This document shows positions 43,726 to 52,563 of a DNA stretch of 64,000 nucleotides, in pieces. Where the stretch lies: assembly GCA_020436835.1 (NCBI GenBank), contig JAGQWZ010000094.1, positions 55,431 to 119,430 on the forward strand, given 5' to 3'. Position numbers and translations under genes: made by a program. Position 1 is the stretch's first letter; every line of letters begins with the position of its first letter. The DNA comes from Saprospiraceae bacterium. GTDB lineage: Bacteria > Bacteroidota > Bacteroidia > Chitinophagales > Saprospiraceae. The notes under the pieces were generated by a model. The model saw only the letters and a program-made list of their open reading frames with translations, searched no databases and was not told the DNA's origin.

Positions 43726-44194
43726 CTATTTTGTTTTTTATCATAGCCTGGGTTAATAATTGTTTAGCTCGGAAGTATTGACTCTTGGAGGTTGATTCTG
43801 AAATATTCAATTTGCCGGCAATTTCTGCATGCTTGAATCCCTCAAACAGGTAGAGTACTAATATCTCCCTGCATCCATCGGGTAATTTTTTTATTTCAAA
43901 ATGTAATTTGTTTATAAGATCCTGATCCGGGTGGTCATCTATTACCGGTAAATTGGCAATGGCCTCCTCTTCATAGTTAATTATCCCTATTTTTTTCTTT
44001 TTCCTAAGTACGTCCAATGCTTTATTCACAGCAATGCGACGCATCCAGGTATATAAGCTGCTTTCTGACCGGTATTGATGGATATTCCTGAAGATGCTTA
44101 TAAATGCATCCTGCACTACATCTTCTGCTTCCGGTGTACTGGGAACGAGTCGAATCACTGCATGATACAAGGGTTTCACAAATTGTTTATACAA
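43718..44194 (-). CDS. ECF-type RNA polymerase sigma factor (start uncertain)
   Basis: The clear region 2 reads VPSTPEAEDVVQDAFISIFR and SSLYTWMRRIAVNKALDVLR, and region 4 reads DGCREILVLYLFEGFKHAEI and LNISESTSKSQYFRAKQLL. The listed start is TTG at 44194. Homology continues upstream in frame (DRILERCKNGDRKAQYELYK, the normal N-terminal helix of this class), back to a TAA at 44309-44311, but there is no ATG, GTG or TTG in that interval. So the true start is probably a non-canonical codon near 44239-44251, or one base is miscalled in the A-run at 44271-44276. It lies downstream of purF on the same strand. Confidence 0.85.
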   Translation of the reverse strand: MYKQFVKPLYHAVIRLVPSTPEAEDVVQDAFISIFRNIHQYRSESSLYTWMRRIAVNKALDVLRKKKKIGIINYEEEAIANLPVIDDHPDQDLINKLHFEIKKLPDGCREILVLYLFEGFKHAEIAGKLNISESTSKSQYFRAKQLLTQAMIKNKIDE

Positions 44195-44334
44195 TTCGTA
44201 TTGGGCCTTACGATCACCGTTCTTACAGCGCTCCAGTATCCGGTCTTGCAGATGTAGCTCCAGTTCTCCGTTTTTTAGATAGACGGACGGTTCCCAAAAA
44301 AGTTGGAATTAAATGCGAATAGAAAGAATTTTTT

Positions 44335-46230
44335 TTAGAAGTAAGCTCTGACCAGTTTCTTTTCCATAAAATTGATAAAGGCTTTGTTGACCACCTTCTG
44401 GCCACCCGGAGTAGGGAAGTCGCCGCTGAAATACCAATCTCCCGGATGGTTAGGTACTGCTTTATGTAGTCCTTCCAGGGTTTGGAAAATGATTTTTACT
44501 TCTGCATCTATTGAAGGTGGAGTAAGTATCTCTGAGATCTTCGCCGAAACGGTTTCATAAGGGAATTGATCATACAGGATCTTCACTTTGTTTTCTATTT
44601 CCGCTTCCGGTTTCTCCAGCTCCGCCTTGCATAGCTCGTATACTTCAGTGAGCAAATGCTCCTTGCCATGCTCTTTTAGCAGGGCCACCATGGCTTCAAA
44701 GGCAATGAAATTGCCCATAACGGACATATCAATTCCGTAACAGTCCGGATACCTTATCTGGGGTGCGGAGGATACAAAAACAATTCGGCGCGGATGCAGA
44801 CGATCGACCATGGTAATGATGCTGTCCCGCAAAGTAGTACCTCTGACTATACTATCATCTACCAGCACCAGGGTATCAACATTATTCCTTACGATCCCAT
44901 AAGTCACATCATAAACGTGAGATACCATTTCACCCCGCTCTTCACTGTCAGCAATGAAGGTTCGCATCTTGGCATCTTTGACGACTATTTTCTCAAAGCG
45001 GGCTTTTATGGAAAGAATGTCCTCAATTTTTTCAGGACTTGCTTCTGCACCCAAGTCAAGGATCTTCTTTTTCTTTATTTCATTGAGTCGTTTATCCACT
45101 CCTTCCATCAAACCGAAGAACGCGGTTTCTGCTGTGTTGGGCACATAGGAAAATACGGTATTATCGAAATCATAGTCAATGGCTTCCAGGACCTGGTCGG
45201 TCAGTTCTTCACCCAGCTTTTTTCGTTCCAGGTAAATGTCCTTGTCCGATCCGCGGCTGAAATAAATCCTTTCGAAGGAACAAGCCCTGTTTTCACTCGG
45301 TTCGATGAAGGGCACCTCACTAATGCGCCCATCTTTCTTGACGATCAGTGCATGCCCCGGTTTTAGTTCTTTGACGTATTTAATTCGGACCTTAAAAGCA
45401 GTCTGAATTGCTGGTCTTTCCGAAGCAGCGACCAGAATTTCATTATCGTGATAATAGAAAGCAGGGCGAATTCCATTAGGATCACGCAACATAAATGCAT
45501 CACCATGGCCGATGAGGCCACTCATCACATACCCACCGTCGAATTTCTTGGATGCCCGGGTAAGCAGGCGCTGGATATCAAGGTGCTCTTCAATCAGTGC
45601 ATTGATTTCGCGGTTGCTATACCCATCCAGTTTAAACCAGGTAAAGAGTCGTTGTACCTCATCATCCAGGAAATGTCCGATTTTTTCGAGTACAGTGACA
45701 GTGTCTGAGACCTCCTTTGGATACTGACCCAGGTCGAGCAACTCTTCAAACAACTCATCTACATTAGTCAGGTTGAAGTTGCCCGCCAGTACAAGATTTC
45801 TGTTGATCCAGTTATTCTGTCTAAGGAAAGGGTGGCATGTTTCAATACTATTCGCCCCATGAGTGCCATATCGTAAGTGCCCTAAAAGGAGCTCACCGGT
45901 GAAAGGCCGATTATTCTTCATCCATTCGGCATCATGCAGATGCTCAGGGGAAACGTCTTTAAAATATCGGGAAACATCGATGAAAAGGTCACGCAACGAT
46001 TGCGGACTATTATTCCTTTTACGACTGATATAACGCGTACCTGGCTTTGGATCAAGTTTTATTGTGGCAATACCTGCACCATCCTGACCCCGGTTCCGCA
46101 TCTTTTGTAAAATGAGCTGCATTTTCTTGAGACCAAAGAGGGGCGAACCATACTTTTGCTCAAAATATTCAAGAGGTTGCAGTAAGCGGATGAGAGCAAT
46201 ACCACATTCATGTTTTATTTGATCACTCAT
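44335..46230 (-). CDS. purF: amidophosphoribosyltransferase, Bacteroidota long type
   Basis: PurF makes 5-phosphoribosylamine from PRPP and glutamine, the first step of purine synthesis. The 631-residue protein has an N-terminal class II glutaminase with the nucleophile Cys after HEC (residue 9), and RNRGQDGAGIATI and HLRYGTHGANSIETCHPFLR motifs. The PRPP-binding loop VLVDDSIVRGTTLRDSIITM lies about 447-466. The length exceeds the 500 of E. coli PurF, as in a second PurF type common in Bacteroidota. A promoter box on the minus strand (46253-46260) with TTG 20 bp further supports the start. The sigma triad follows downstream. Confidence 0.9.
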   Translation of the reverse strand: MSDQIKHECGIALIRLLQPLEYFEQKYGSPLFGLKKMQLILQKMRNRGQDGAGIATIKLDPKPGTRYISRKRNNSPQSLRDLFIDVSRYFKDVSPEHLHDAEWMKNNRPFTGELLLGHLRYGTHGANSIETCHPFLRQNNWINRNLVLAGNFNLTNVDELFEELLDLGQYPKEVSDTVTVLEKIGHFLDDEVQRLFTWFKLDGYSNREINALIEEHLDIQRLLTRASKKFDGGYVMSGLIGHGDAFMLRDPNGIRPAFYYHDNEILVAASERPAIQTAFKVRIKYVKELKPGHALIVKKDGRISEVPFIEPSENRACSFERIYFSRGSDKDIYLERKKLGEELTDQVLEAIDYDFDNTVFSYVPNTAETAFFGLMEGVDKRLNEIKKKKILDLGAEASPEKIEDILSIKARFEKIVVKDAKMRTFIADSEERGEMVSHVYDVTYGIVRNNVDTLVLVDDSIVRGTTLRDSIITMVDRLHPRRIVFVSSAPQIRYPDCYGIDMSVMGNFIAFEAMVALLKEHGKEHLLTEVYELCKAELEKPEAEIENKVKILYDQFPYETVSAKISEILTPPSIDAEVKIIFQTLEGLHKAVPNHPGDWYFSGDFPTPGGQKVVNKAFINFMEKKLVRAYF

Positions 46231-46252
46231 GAAGCAAAATTAAATATAAGTA

Positions 46253-46283
46253 CAAAGTTAAACCGAAAAATGGACCTTATCAA
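46253..46283 (-). promoter_or_regulatory. Bacteroidota promoter for purF
   Basis: On the minus strand, TAACTTTG (plus-strand CAAAGTTA, 46253-46260) matches TAnnTTTG, and TTG (plus CAA at 46281-46283) lies 20 bp upstream. Transcription would start about 46246, leaving a short leader of roughly 16 nt to the ATG. Confidence 0.55.
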
Positions 46284-46412
46284 GGAACAAGATAAGTAGG
46301 TATACTGTTCATTTAATCCAGCCCCCTTCATCGTTATGAAGGAGTTAAGATGCTCTAATGAGAGATCCCAATGCAAAAACAATTCTATTTTTAAGAGATA
46401 AGTAATTTTAAG

Positions 46413-46727
46413 ATGGCCCTTTTTAGTTTTTTCAAAACGCCCAGACATCAAAAATTTAAGTACGTACCACGTTATTACGATCCGCAGAAAGAACGGCTGG
46501 ACGAGATCCTCAAGAATGCAAAGGGAGAAGGATCAACCAGCACAGAACAGATGAAATCAAGGATATCCCGGAGTTTTCAGAGCCGGAGTGCTTCCTCTTC
46601 CCAGCGTGCCAGTATCAATAGGAGGTCAAACATATTACTAATAGTCATCATAATTACCTTGTTTGCCTTCACGTATCTTTTGCTTACTGTATATTTACCC
46701 CGATTTTTACAACAAATCGAAGGATAA
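46413..46727 (+). CDS. small conserved membrane protein upstream of mutL
   Basis: The 104-residue protein starts MALFSFFKTPRHQKFKYVPR, followed by YYDPQKERLDEIL, a Ser/Arg-rich middle (about 45-70), and one hydrophobic helix NILLIVIIITLFAFTYLLLT (about 73-92). Proteins of this shape sit just before mutL in many Bacteroidota, and are sometimes mislabelled as riboflavin synthase beta subunit; I see no such similarity. The function is unknown. The stop is 6 bp before mutL, so the genes are co-transcribed. Confidence 0.8.
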   Translation: MALFSFFKTPRHQKFKYVPRYYDPQKERLDEILKNAKGEGSTSTEQMKSRISRSFQSRSASSSQRASINRRSNILLIVIIITLFAFTYLLLTVYLPRFLQQIEG

Positions 46728-46733
46728 TCAATT

Positions 46734-48506
46734 ATGGCTGATATTATTCAGCTTTTGCCCGACTCAATCGCTAATCAAATAGCTGCCGGTGAGGTTGTTC
46801 AACGTCCTGCTTCGGTGGTCAAGGAATTGATGGAAAACGCGATTGATGCGGGAGCTTCGCATATCAAGTTGATCATTAAAGATGCCGGTAAGCAATCCGT
46901 ACAAGTCATAGACAACGGAGCGGGTATGAGTCCTACTGATGCCAGAATGAGTTTTGAAAGGCACGCTACCTCCAAGATTAATAAGGCGGAAGATTTATTT
47001 GCCATTCGTACATTGGGCTTCAGAGGAGAGGCGCTGGCGTCAATCGCTGCGGTAGCCCAGGTAGATCTGAAAACGCGGCAACACGACCTGGATCTCGGTA
47101 CCCACCTGGTGATAGAGGGCTCCAATGTCTCGAAGCAGGAGGTATGTGAAACAAGCCCCGGAACCAACATCCAGGTAAAAAATCTCTTCTTCAATATCCC
47201 TGCTCGCCGCAAATTTTTGAAGTCAAATACCGTGGAATTCCGACATATCCTGGACGAGTTCCAACGCATAGCCATCGCGCATCCCGAAGTACATTTTGAG
47301 GCATTTCACAATGGTACTGAAACCTACCATCTTCCTCCTGGCACGCTTCGAAAACGACTCGTCAATCTTTTTGGAAAAGGCTTTAATGACAAATTAGTGC
47401 CGGTTGATGAGGAAACAGATCTTTGTAAAATTTCCGGGTTTGTGGGAAAGCCGGATTCAGCTAAGAAAACCCGGGGAGAACAGTTTTTTCTGTTGAATGA
47501 CCGATTTATAAAAAGTGCTTATCTGAATCATGCTGTTTTATTAGCTTACGAAAATCTAATCAATCCGGGTACCTACCCATTTTACCTGCTCGCTGTAAAA
47601 ATGGATCCGGAGAGAGTCGATATCAATGTGCATCCCACGAAACAGGAAGTAAAATTTGAAGATGAACCGCTGGTGTACAATATTATTAAATCGGCAGTTA
47701 AACATGCCTTAAATCAGTATAACATCGCACCATCGCTCGATTTTGAACAAAATCCGGTATTTAGTACAAGTACTGCCTCACCCAGAGCGGTGACCGGAAA
47801 GATTCTTATTCCCTCCAGCTTTTCCAAACCTCCCCGATTAGACAACTGGGAAGAACTGTACAAAGATCTGGAGAAAACGTCCCCAGTTATCCCTGAATCA
47901 ACAACATCTCAATTGTCAAACTTCGAAGGTGAAAATCAGGGACTTAAAGAACCAGCTCAGATTCACCAGAGCTACATCATTAGTCAGATCAAATCTGGAT
48001 TTCTGGTCATTGATCAGCAAAATGCGCATGAGCGCATACTTTTTGAAAGGTATTTGATGCAAATCCGGGAAAAGCCGGCGGGCACGCAAAAGCTGGTATT
48101 TCCTAAAACCATAGAATTTCCGGCTCATGAGGCGATGATATTGGAGTCGATGTTGGAGACGATTCAAAAACTGGGCTTTGAGATTGAAAGTTTTGGAAAA
48201 AATACCTTCATTTTGCACGGAATACCAGCCCATTTGTCGAATATAGGTGAAGAAGAAAACCTCTTTCACGAACTTTTAGAACAATTTAGGATGAATGTGG
48301 ATTTAGATTGGAGCGAAGAGAAGAAACTCGCCGCCTTACTGGCGCGGAGTTCCTGCACCAAAAGAGGCACTGCGATGAACCCTATGGAAATGCGCTCCCT
48401 GATCGACCAATTATTTGCCTGTGATGAACCATTTAAAAGCCCTTTTGGAAAAAAATGTTTTATCACCTTTGAACTAGAACAACTGGAAAGCAAGTTTAAT
48501 CAGTGA
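46734..48506 (+). CDS. mutL: DNA mismatch repair protein MutL
   Basis: MutL couples MutS mismatch recognition to strand incision. The 590-residue protein has the GHKL ATPase domain: VVKELMENAIDAGASHIKL (about 27-45), VIDNGAGMSPTDA, and TLGFRGEALASIAAV. The C-terminal domain shows VIDQQNAHERILFERY, which corresponds to the metal-binding DQHA-x2-E-x4-E endonuclease motif but with DQQN in place of DQHA. No mutS is nearby. The TGA overlaps the ATG of the rhomboid gene (TGATG), so they are coupled. Confidence 0.95.
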   Translation: MADIIQLLPDSIANQIAAGEVVQRPASVVKELMENAIDAGASHIKLIIKDAGKQSVQVIDNGAGMSPTDARMSFERHATSKINKAEDLFAIRTLGFRGEALASIAAVAQVDLKTRQHDLDLGTHLVIEGSNVSKQEVCETSPGTNIQVKNLFFNIPARRKFLKSNTVEFRHILDEFQRIAIAHPEVHFEAFHNGTETYHLPPGTLRKRLVNLFGKGFNDKLVPVDEETDLCKISGFVGKPDSAKKTRGEQFFLLNDRFIKSAYLNHAVLLAYENLINPGTYPFYLLAVKMDPERVDINVHPTKQEVKFEDEPLVYNIIKSAVKHALNQYNIAPSLDFEQNPVFSTSTASPRAVTGKILIPSSFSKPPRLDNWEELYKDLEKTSPVIPESTTSQLSNFEGENQGLKEPAQIHQSYIISQIKSGFLVIDQQNAHERILFERYLMQIREKPAGTQKLVFPKTIEFPAHEAMILESMLETIQKLGFEIESFGKNTFILHGIPAHLSNIGEEENLFHELLEQFRMNVDLDWSEEKKLAALLARSSCTKRGTAMNPMEMRSLIDQLFACDEPFKSPFGKKCFITFELEQLESKFNQ

Positions 48507-49129
48507 TGTATCGAATTACCGAAGTAGTCAAGCAACTCTTAATCCTCAATGTCCTTTTGTACCTGGTGACTCATTGGTTGATGCCTCAATTAGGACCGGC
48601 ATTGGCCATGTATTATCCGGCATCAGATTTCTTCAGGCCGTGGCAAATTGTCAGCCATATGTTCATGCATGGCAATTTTCAACATTTGTTTTTTAACATG
48701 TTTGCCCTCTTCATGTTCGGTACGGCACTGGAGTCTTACCTCGGACCCAAAAAGTTTCTTACGCTTTACCTGTTATCGGGATTTGGCGCCCTGGCATTGT
48801 ATCTTGGTGTCTGGTACCTGGAGGTTTCGGCGCTGACTCCGGCTCAGTACCAATATTTTCTCACTCAACCGTATCGCATGGTAGGTGCTTCCGGAGCTGT
48901 TTTCGGATTGTTGGCTGGATATGGCATGCTGTTTCCCGAAAGTCAGATTATGCTCCTGATTCCTCCCATTCCCATCAAGGCCAAATATTTTGTGTTAATC
49001 TATGCAGCGCTTGAGCTATATTTCGGCATCAGTGCAACCAATCCGGGCGTAGCCCATTTTGCCCATGTCGGTGGAGCAATCTTTGGAGCACTAATCATAT
49101 TTTACTGGCGAAAATCAGGATTTAGATAG
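48506..49129 (+). CDS. rhomboid family intramembrane serine protease
   Basis: This 207-residue polytopic protein starts at ATG 48506, overlapping the mutL stop. Six hydrophobic helices are present. The catalytic serine is in VGASGAVFGLLAGYG (about 130-144), and the His in FAHVGGAIFGALI (about 185-197). HMFMHGNFQHLFFNMFALF provides the conserved His and Asn of helix 2. It should cut membrane proteins in or near the bilayer. Substrates are unknown. The next gene is a second rhomboid, starting one base after this stop. Confidence 0.92.
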   Translation: MYRITEVVKQLLILNVLLYLVTHWLMPQLGPALAMYYPASDFFRPWQIVSHMFMHGNFQHLFFNMFALFMFGTALESYLGPKKFLTLYLLSGFGALALYLGVWYLEVSALTPAQYQYFLTQPYRMVGASGAVFGLLAGYGMLFPESQIMLLIPPIPIKAKYFVLIYAALELYFGISATNPGVAHFAHVGGAIFGALIIFYWRKSGFR

Positions 49130-50044
49130 ATGTTAGAGTCCATATTAGCAGACATACGTCGGGAATTTTCTTTTGGAAATGTGGTGACTCGCCTGGTGAT
49201 CATCAATGTGGCAGTATTTATTGCCATTAATCTGATCAGACTCATTTTCTATCTGGGCAATGCCGGAGAAATTCCTCCCCTTTACCATGACATAGTCCAT
49301 TTTTTTTCTGTCTCGTCTGATATAAAACATAATCTCACCCATCCCTGGGTTTTTGTTACCAGCATCTTTCTGCACGAAAGTTTCTGGCACTTGCTATGGA
49401 ATATGCTGTTTTTGTATTGGTTTGGTCGAATCGTAGGTGATTTATTGGGAGATCGCAAGGTCTTTCCTATTTATCTGTTAGGGGGTATGGTGGGATGCAT
49501 TGTCTTTTGGATGAGTGCTCAGTTGCTGCCCTACATGCAGGGATATACCGGCTATGCACTCGGTGCTTCTGCGGGAGTGATGGCTATAGTGGTCACCTCC
49601 GGAATGATTGCCCCGGATTATATCATGCGATTGATCCTATTGGGAGACATCCGCTTGAAATATATTGTCTTTGCCCTCGTGTTACTCGATCTTTTTGCCC
49701 TGGCTGGAAATAGTAACACCGGTGGACACTTCGCCCACCTTGGAGGAGTAGCCATGGGTTGGTTGTTTGTCAGTCAGCTAAGAGCTGGAAATGATTGGTC
49801 GGAAGGGGTAAATAACTTAATGGACAAAGTGGTTAATTTTTTCAAAGGTGAACGTATTCCGGTGTCCAGGTCCAAAGAAGCTAAAATTGTTAAGAAGACC
49901 TTTAGCAAATCGGAACCAAAGCAATATAGCGAAGATGAAATTCAGGAACGTATTGACATTATTTTAGAGAAAATCAAGAAAACAGGTTACGATAGCCTTT
50001 CCAGTGAAGAAAAAGAATTTCTAAATAATGCCAGTTCACGATGA
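49130..50044 (+). CDS. second rhomboid protease with C-terminal cytoplasmic extension
   Basis: The 304-residue protein has the rhomboid core: FLHESFWHLLWNMLFLYWFG in helix 2, the serine in ALGASAGVMAIVVTSG (GASA instead of GASG), and the His in GGHFAHLGGVAMGWLF. A C-terminal stretch of about 80 residues outside the membrane ends in EDEIQERIDIILEKIKKTGY and SLSSEEKEFLNNASS, a DUF6576-like helical motif often attached to Bacteroidota rhomboids. The tandem with the preceding rhomboid suggests divergent specificity. Its stop overlaps the EEP gene start (ATGA). Confidence 0.9.
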   Translation: MLESILADIRREFSFGNVVTRLVIINVAVFIAINLIRLIFYLGNAGEIPPLYHDIVHFFSVSSDIKHNLTHPWVFVTSIFLHESFWHLLWNMLFLYWFGRIVGDLLGDRKVFPIYLLGGMVGCIVFWMSAQLLPYMQGYTGYALGASAGVMAIVVTSGMIAPDYIMRLILLGDIRLKYIVFALVLLDLFALAGNSNTGGHFAHLGGVAMGWLFVSQLRAGNDWSEGVNNLMDKVVNFFKGERIPVSRSKEAKIVKKTFSKSEPKQYSEDEIQERIDIILEKIKKTGYDSLSSEEKEFLNNASSR

Positions 50045-51060
50045 AATGGTTTTTGCGGGTTCTGCTCTGGCTAAACTGGGTGATCGTGATCTTGACTACG
50101 GTTGGCTATCTGGCGTCTTATATTGATCCCGAAACCAATTCTACCCCTCAGGTAATCGGACTATTTATGCCATGGTTGCTGCTTTTCAACCTCCTATTCC
50201 TGATATTTTGGGTTTCTCTGAGAAAGCGCTGGTTTGCTATTTCATTGATATGCTTACTACTGGGTGCAGGGCAGTCTACGCGGTTTCTGGGATTTCATTT
50301 TAATAAAGACAGTAGTCCAGACCAAATTGGAATCTGCAGTTTTAATAGTCAGAGCTACAATGAGAGCGACCACCTCACCAAATTCCTGCAGGAGATCAAA
50401 GGAGAGCATCAATTGGATTTCTTCTGTCTGCAGGAAATCACCGAAAATCATCTGGTTTCTCTGCGAAGTACCACCGGCCTGGACCATCACTACTTTTACA
50501 AGGGAAAGGCAATTCTGAGCCGGTACCCTATTGAAGCACAAGGTAATATACAGTTTGATCAGTCAGTCAATGGATGTATCTGGATAGACATCGTGGTACA
50601 AGGGCACAAAATTCGGCTCTATGATCTGCATCTGAAAAGCAACCAGGTGACCCGGGAGGCGGAAACGGTACTGGATGATATCAATTCAGACCGGGCTAAA
50701 GCCTGGACCAATATCAGGCGGATGATGACCAATTATCGTCGCAACAGCCTGGTTCGACGGGAACAGGTCCGGTCGATCATCAAAAATATCAGTCAGGTGA
50801 AGCATCCGATCATCCTGGCCGGAGACTTCAATGATACTCCTTTTTCTTACACTTACCAGCAGTTTAGTGATCGACTTGCGGATCAATTTAAAAGGAAGGG
50901 ATTGGGTGTGGGAAGTACTTACGCCGGAGCCATCCCTGGTTTGAAAATAGATTATATTTTTGCAGACGAATTTTTTGAGGCCCTGGATCATAAAATATTA
51001 AAAGGAACAGCAATATCTGATCATTTTCCTGTCCTCAGTCTAATGAAAATCAAGGAGTAG
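50041..51060 (+). CDS. membrane-anchored endonuclease/exonuclease/phosphatase (EEP) family protein
   Basis: The 339-residue protein begins with three hydrophobic helices (LRVLLWLNWVIVILTTVGYL, VIGLFMPWLLLFNLLFLIFW, WFAISLICLLLGAG). The rest is an EEP domain with a metal-binding Glu in DFFCLQEITENHL, IWIDIVVQGHKIRLYDLHLK, ILAGDFNDTPFSYTYQQF (about 257-274) and the terminal SDHFPVLSL. The active site probably faces the periplasm. EEP members include nucleases and lipid or sugar phosphatases, so the substrate is undefined. The gene is coupled to the rhomboid upstream and cysS follows directly. Confidence 0.88.
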   Translation: MKWFLRVLLWLNWVIVILTTVGYLASYIDPETNSTPQVIGLFMPWLLLFNLLFLIFWVSLRKRWFAISLICLLLGAGQSTRFLGFHFNKDSSPDQIGICSFNSQSYNESDHLTKFLQEIKGEHQLDFFCLQEITENHLVSLRSTTGLDHHYFYKGKAILSRYPIEAQGNIQFDQSVNGCIWIDIVVQGHKIRLYDLHLKSNQVTREAETVLDDINSDRAKAWTNIRRMMTNYRRNSLVRREQVRSIIKNISQVKHPIILAGDFNDTPFSYTYQQFSDRLADQFKRKGLGVGSTYAGAIPGLKIDYIFADEFFEALDHKILKGTAISDHFPVLSLMKIKE

Positions 51061-52557
51061 ATGCAACCATTGTTCGTTTATAATAGTCTTACACGCCAAC
51101 GTGAAGAATTCAAGCCGATCCATGAAGGTAGGATTGGGATGTACGTTTGCGGTCCAACTGTATATAGTGATGTACATCTCGGTAATTGCCGGACATTTAC
51201 CAGCTTTGATGTGATCTATCGCTTTCTCAAATACATTGGCTATAAGGTACGATATGTCCGCAATATTACCGACGTGGGGCACCTGGAAGGTGATGCCGAT
51301 GTGGGGGCGGAAGACAAAATTTCAAAGAAGGCAAGGTTAGATCAGTTGGAACCCATGGAAGTGGTACAGCGGTATGCCAATGGGTTTCATGAAATGATGC
51401 ATACCTTCAATTTACTGCCTCCGGATATCGAGCCCAGAGCTACCGGTCATATTATGGAGCAGATCGAGATGATTCAAATGATTCTCGACAATGGTTGGGC
51501 ATATCTGAAGAATGGTTCTGTGTATTTCGATACCCCTAAATATATTGCCGCCAAACACGAATATGGAGTATTATCAGGCCGGGTGGTAGAAGACTTGATC
51601 CAGGAATCCAGAGACGACCTGAAGGGACAGAAGGAAAAGAACCATCCCTCTGATTTTGCCCTATGGATCAAAGCCGATGCCAGTCATCTAATGCAGTGGA
51701 CTTCCCCCTGGTCTGTGGGATTTCCGGGATGGCATCTGGAATGCTCTGCTATGAGTACCAAATATCTGGGAGCGCACTTCGACATCCATGGTGGCGGCGC
51801 TGATTTGAAATTTCCCCATCATGAAAATGAGATTGCTCAAAATGTAGGAGCCTGTGGAGAAACACCAGCCAATTATTGGCTACATACCAACATGCTGCTG
51901 CTGAATGGAAGAAAGATGTCCAAAAGTGAAGACAATTCAGTCACCCCTCAGCAACTGTTTACCGGAGACACTAAACATTTCAGCAAAGGGTTTTCACCGA
52001 TGGTTGTACGATTTTTTATGTTGCAGGCACATTACCGCAGTACACTGGATCTGACAGATGACGCCTTAGTGGCCGCAGAGAAGGGCTACAAGCGACTGAT
52101 GGAAGTATTGCGTACGCTCGATAAAATTGAGGCCGGGAATCAGAAGGATCTGAGTGAACTCGATCAGGAAATCAATAGCATCATGGATGGCGTGCTTGCG
52201 GATATGAGCGATGATTTCAATACGCCTAAAGCACTGGCAAAACTTTTTGAATTGACCACAAGGATAAATGCATTAAGTGGCAAGCAGATTGATCCCGGAG
52301 CGTTGAGTGCGGAAACCTTACATCGCCTAAAGGAGTTTTTGCCTCGTTTTATCAGTGAGGTACTTGGTTTGCAGGATGATAGCAGCGAACAAGAACAACA
52401 ATTGGTGGGAGGACTCATGGATCTGATTATCGATCTGCGAAGAGATGCCCGCTCGAATAAAGATTGGAATACCGCGGATAAAATCAGAGATACCCTAACT
52501 TCGTTATCGATCCAATTAAAAGATGGTAAGGAAGGAACTTCCTGGTCGAAGTCATAA
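51061..52557 (+). CDS. cysS: cysteinyl-tRNA synthetase
   Basis: CysS charges tRNA-Cys. The 498-residue protein has the HIGH-type motif in [18 protein letters not shown] (about 29-46), the zinc-site cysteine and His in [15 protein letters not shown] and [14 protein letters not shown], and [16 protein letters not shown] near residue 285 as the KMSKS loop. It starts right after the EEP stop (TAG-ATG). The M28 peptidase gene lies 6 bp downstream. Nothing unusual. Confidence 0.97.
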   Translation: MQPLFVYNSLTRQREEFKPIHEGRIGMYVCGPTVYSDVHLGNCRTFTSFDVIYRFLKYIGYKVRYVRNITDVGHLEGDADVGAEDKISKKARLDQLEPMEVVQRYANGFHEMMHTFNLLPPDIEPRATGHIMEQIEMIQMILDNGWAYLKNGSVYFDTPKYIAAKHEYGVLSGRVVEDLIQESRDDLKGQKEKNHPSDFALWIKADASHLMQWTSPWSVGFPGWHLECSAMSTKYLGAHFDIHGGGADLKFPHHENEIAQNVGACGETPANYWLHTNMLLLNGRKMSKSEDNSVTPQQLFTGDTKHFSKGFSPMVVRFFMLQAHYRSTLDLTDDALVAAEKGYKRLMEVLRTLDKIEAGNQKDLSELDQEINSIMDGVLADMSDDFNTPKALAKLFELTTRINALSGKQIDPGALSAETLHRLKEFLPRFISEVLGLQDDSSEQEQQLVGGLMDLIIDLRRDARSNKDWNTADKIRDTLTSLSIQLKDGKEGTSWSKS

Positions 52558-52563
52558 TAAGCT

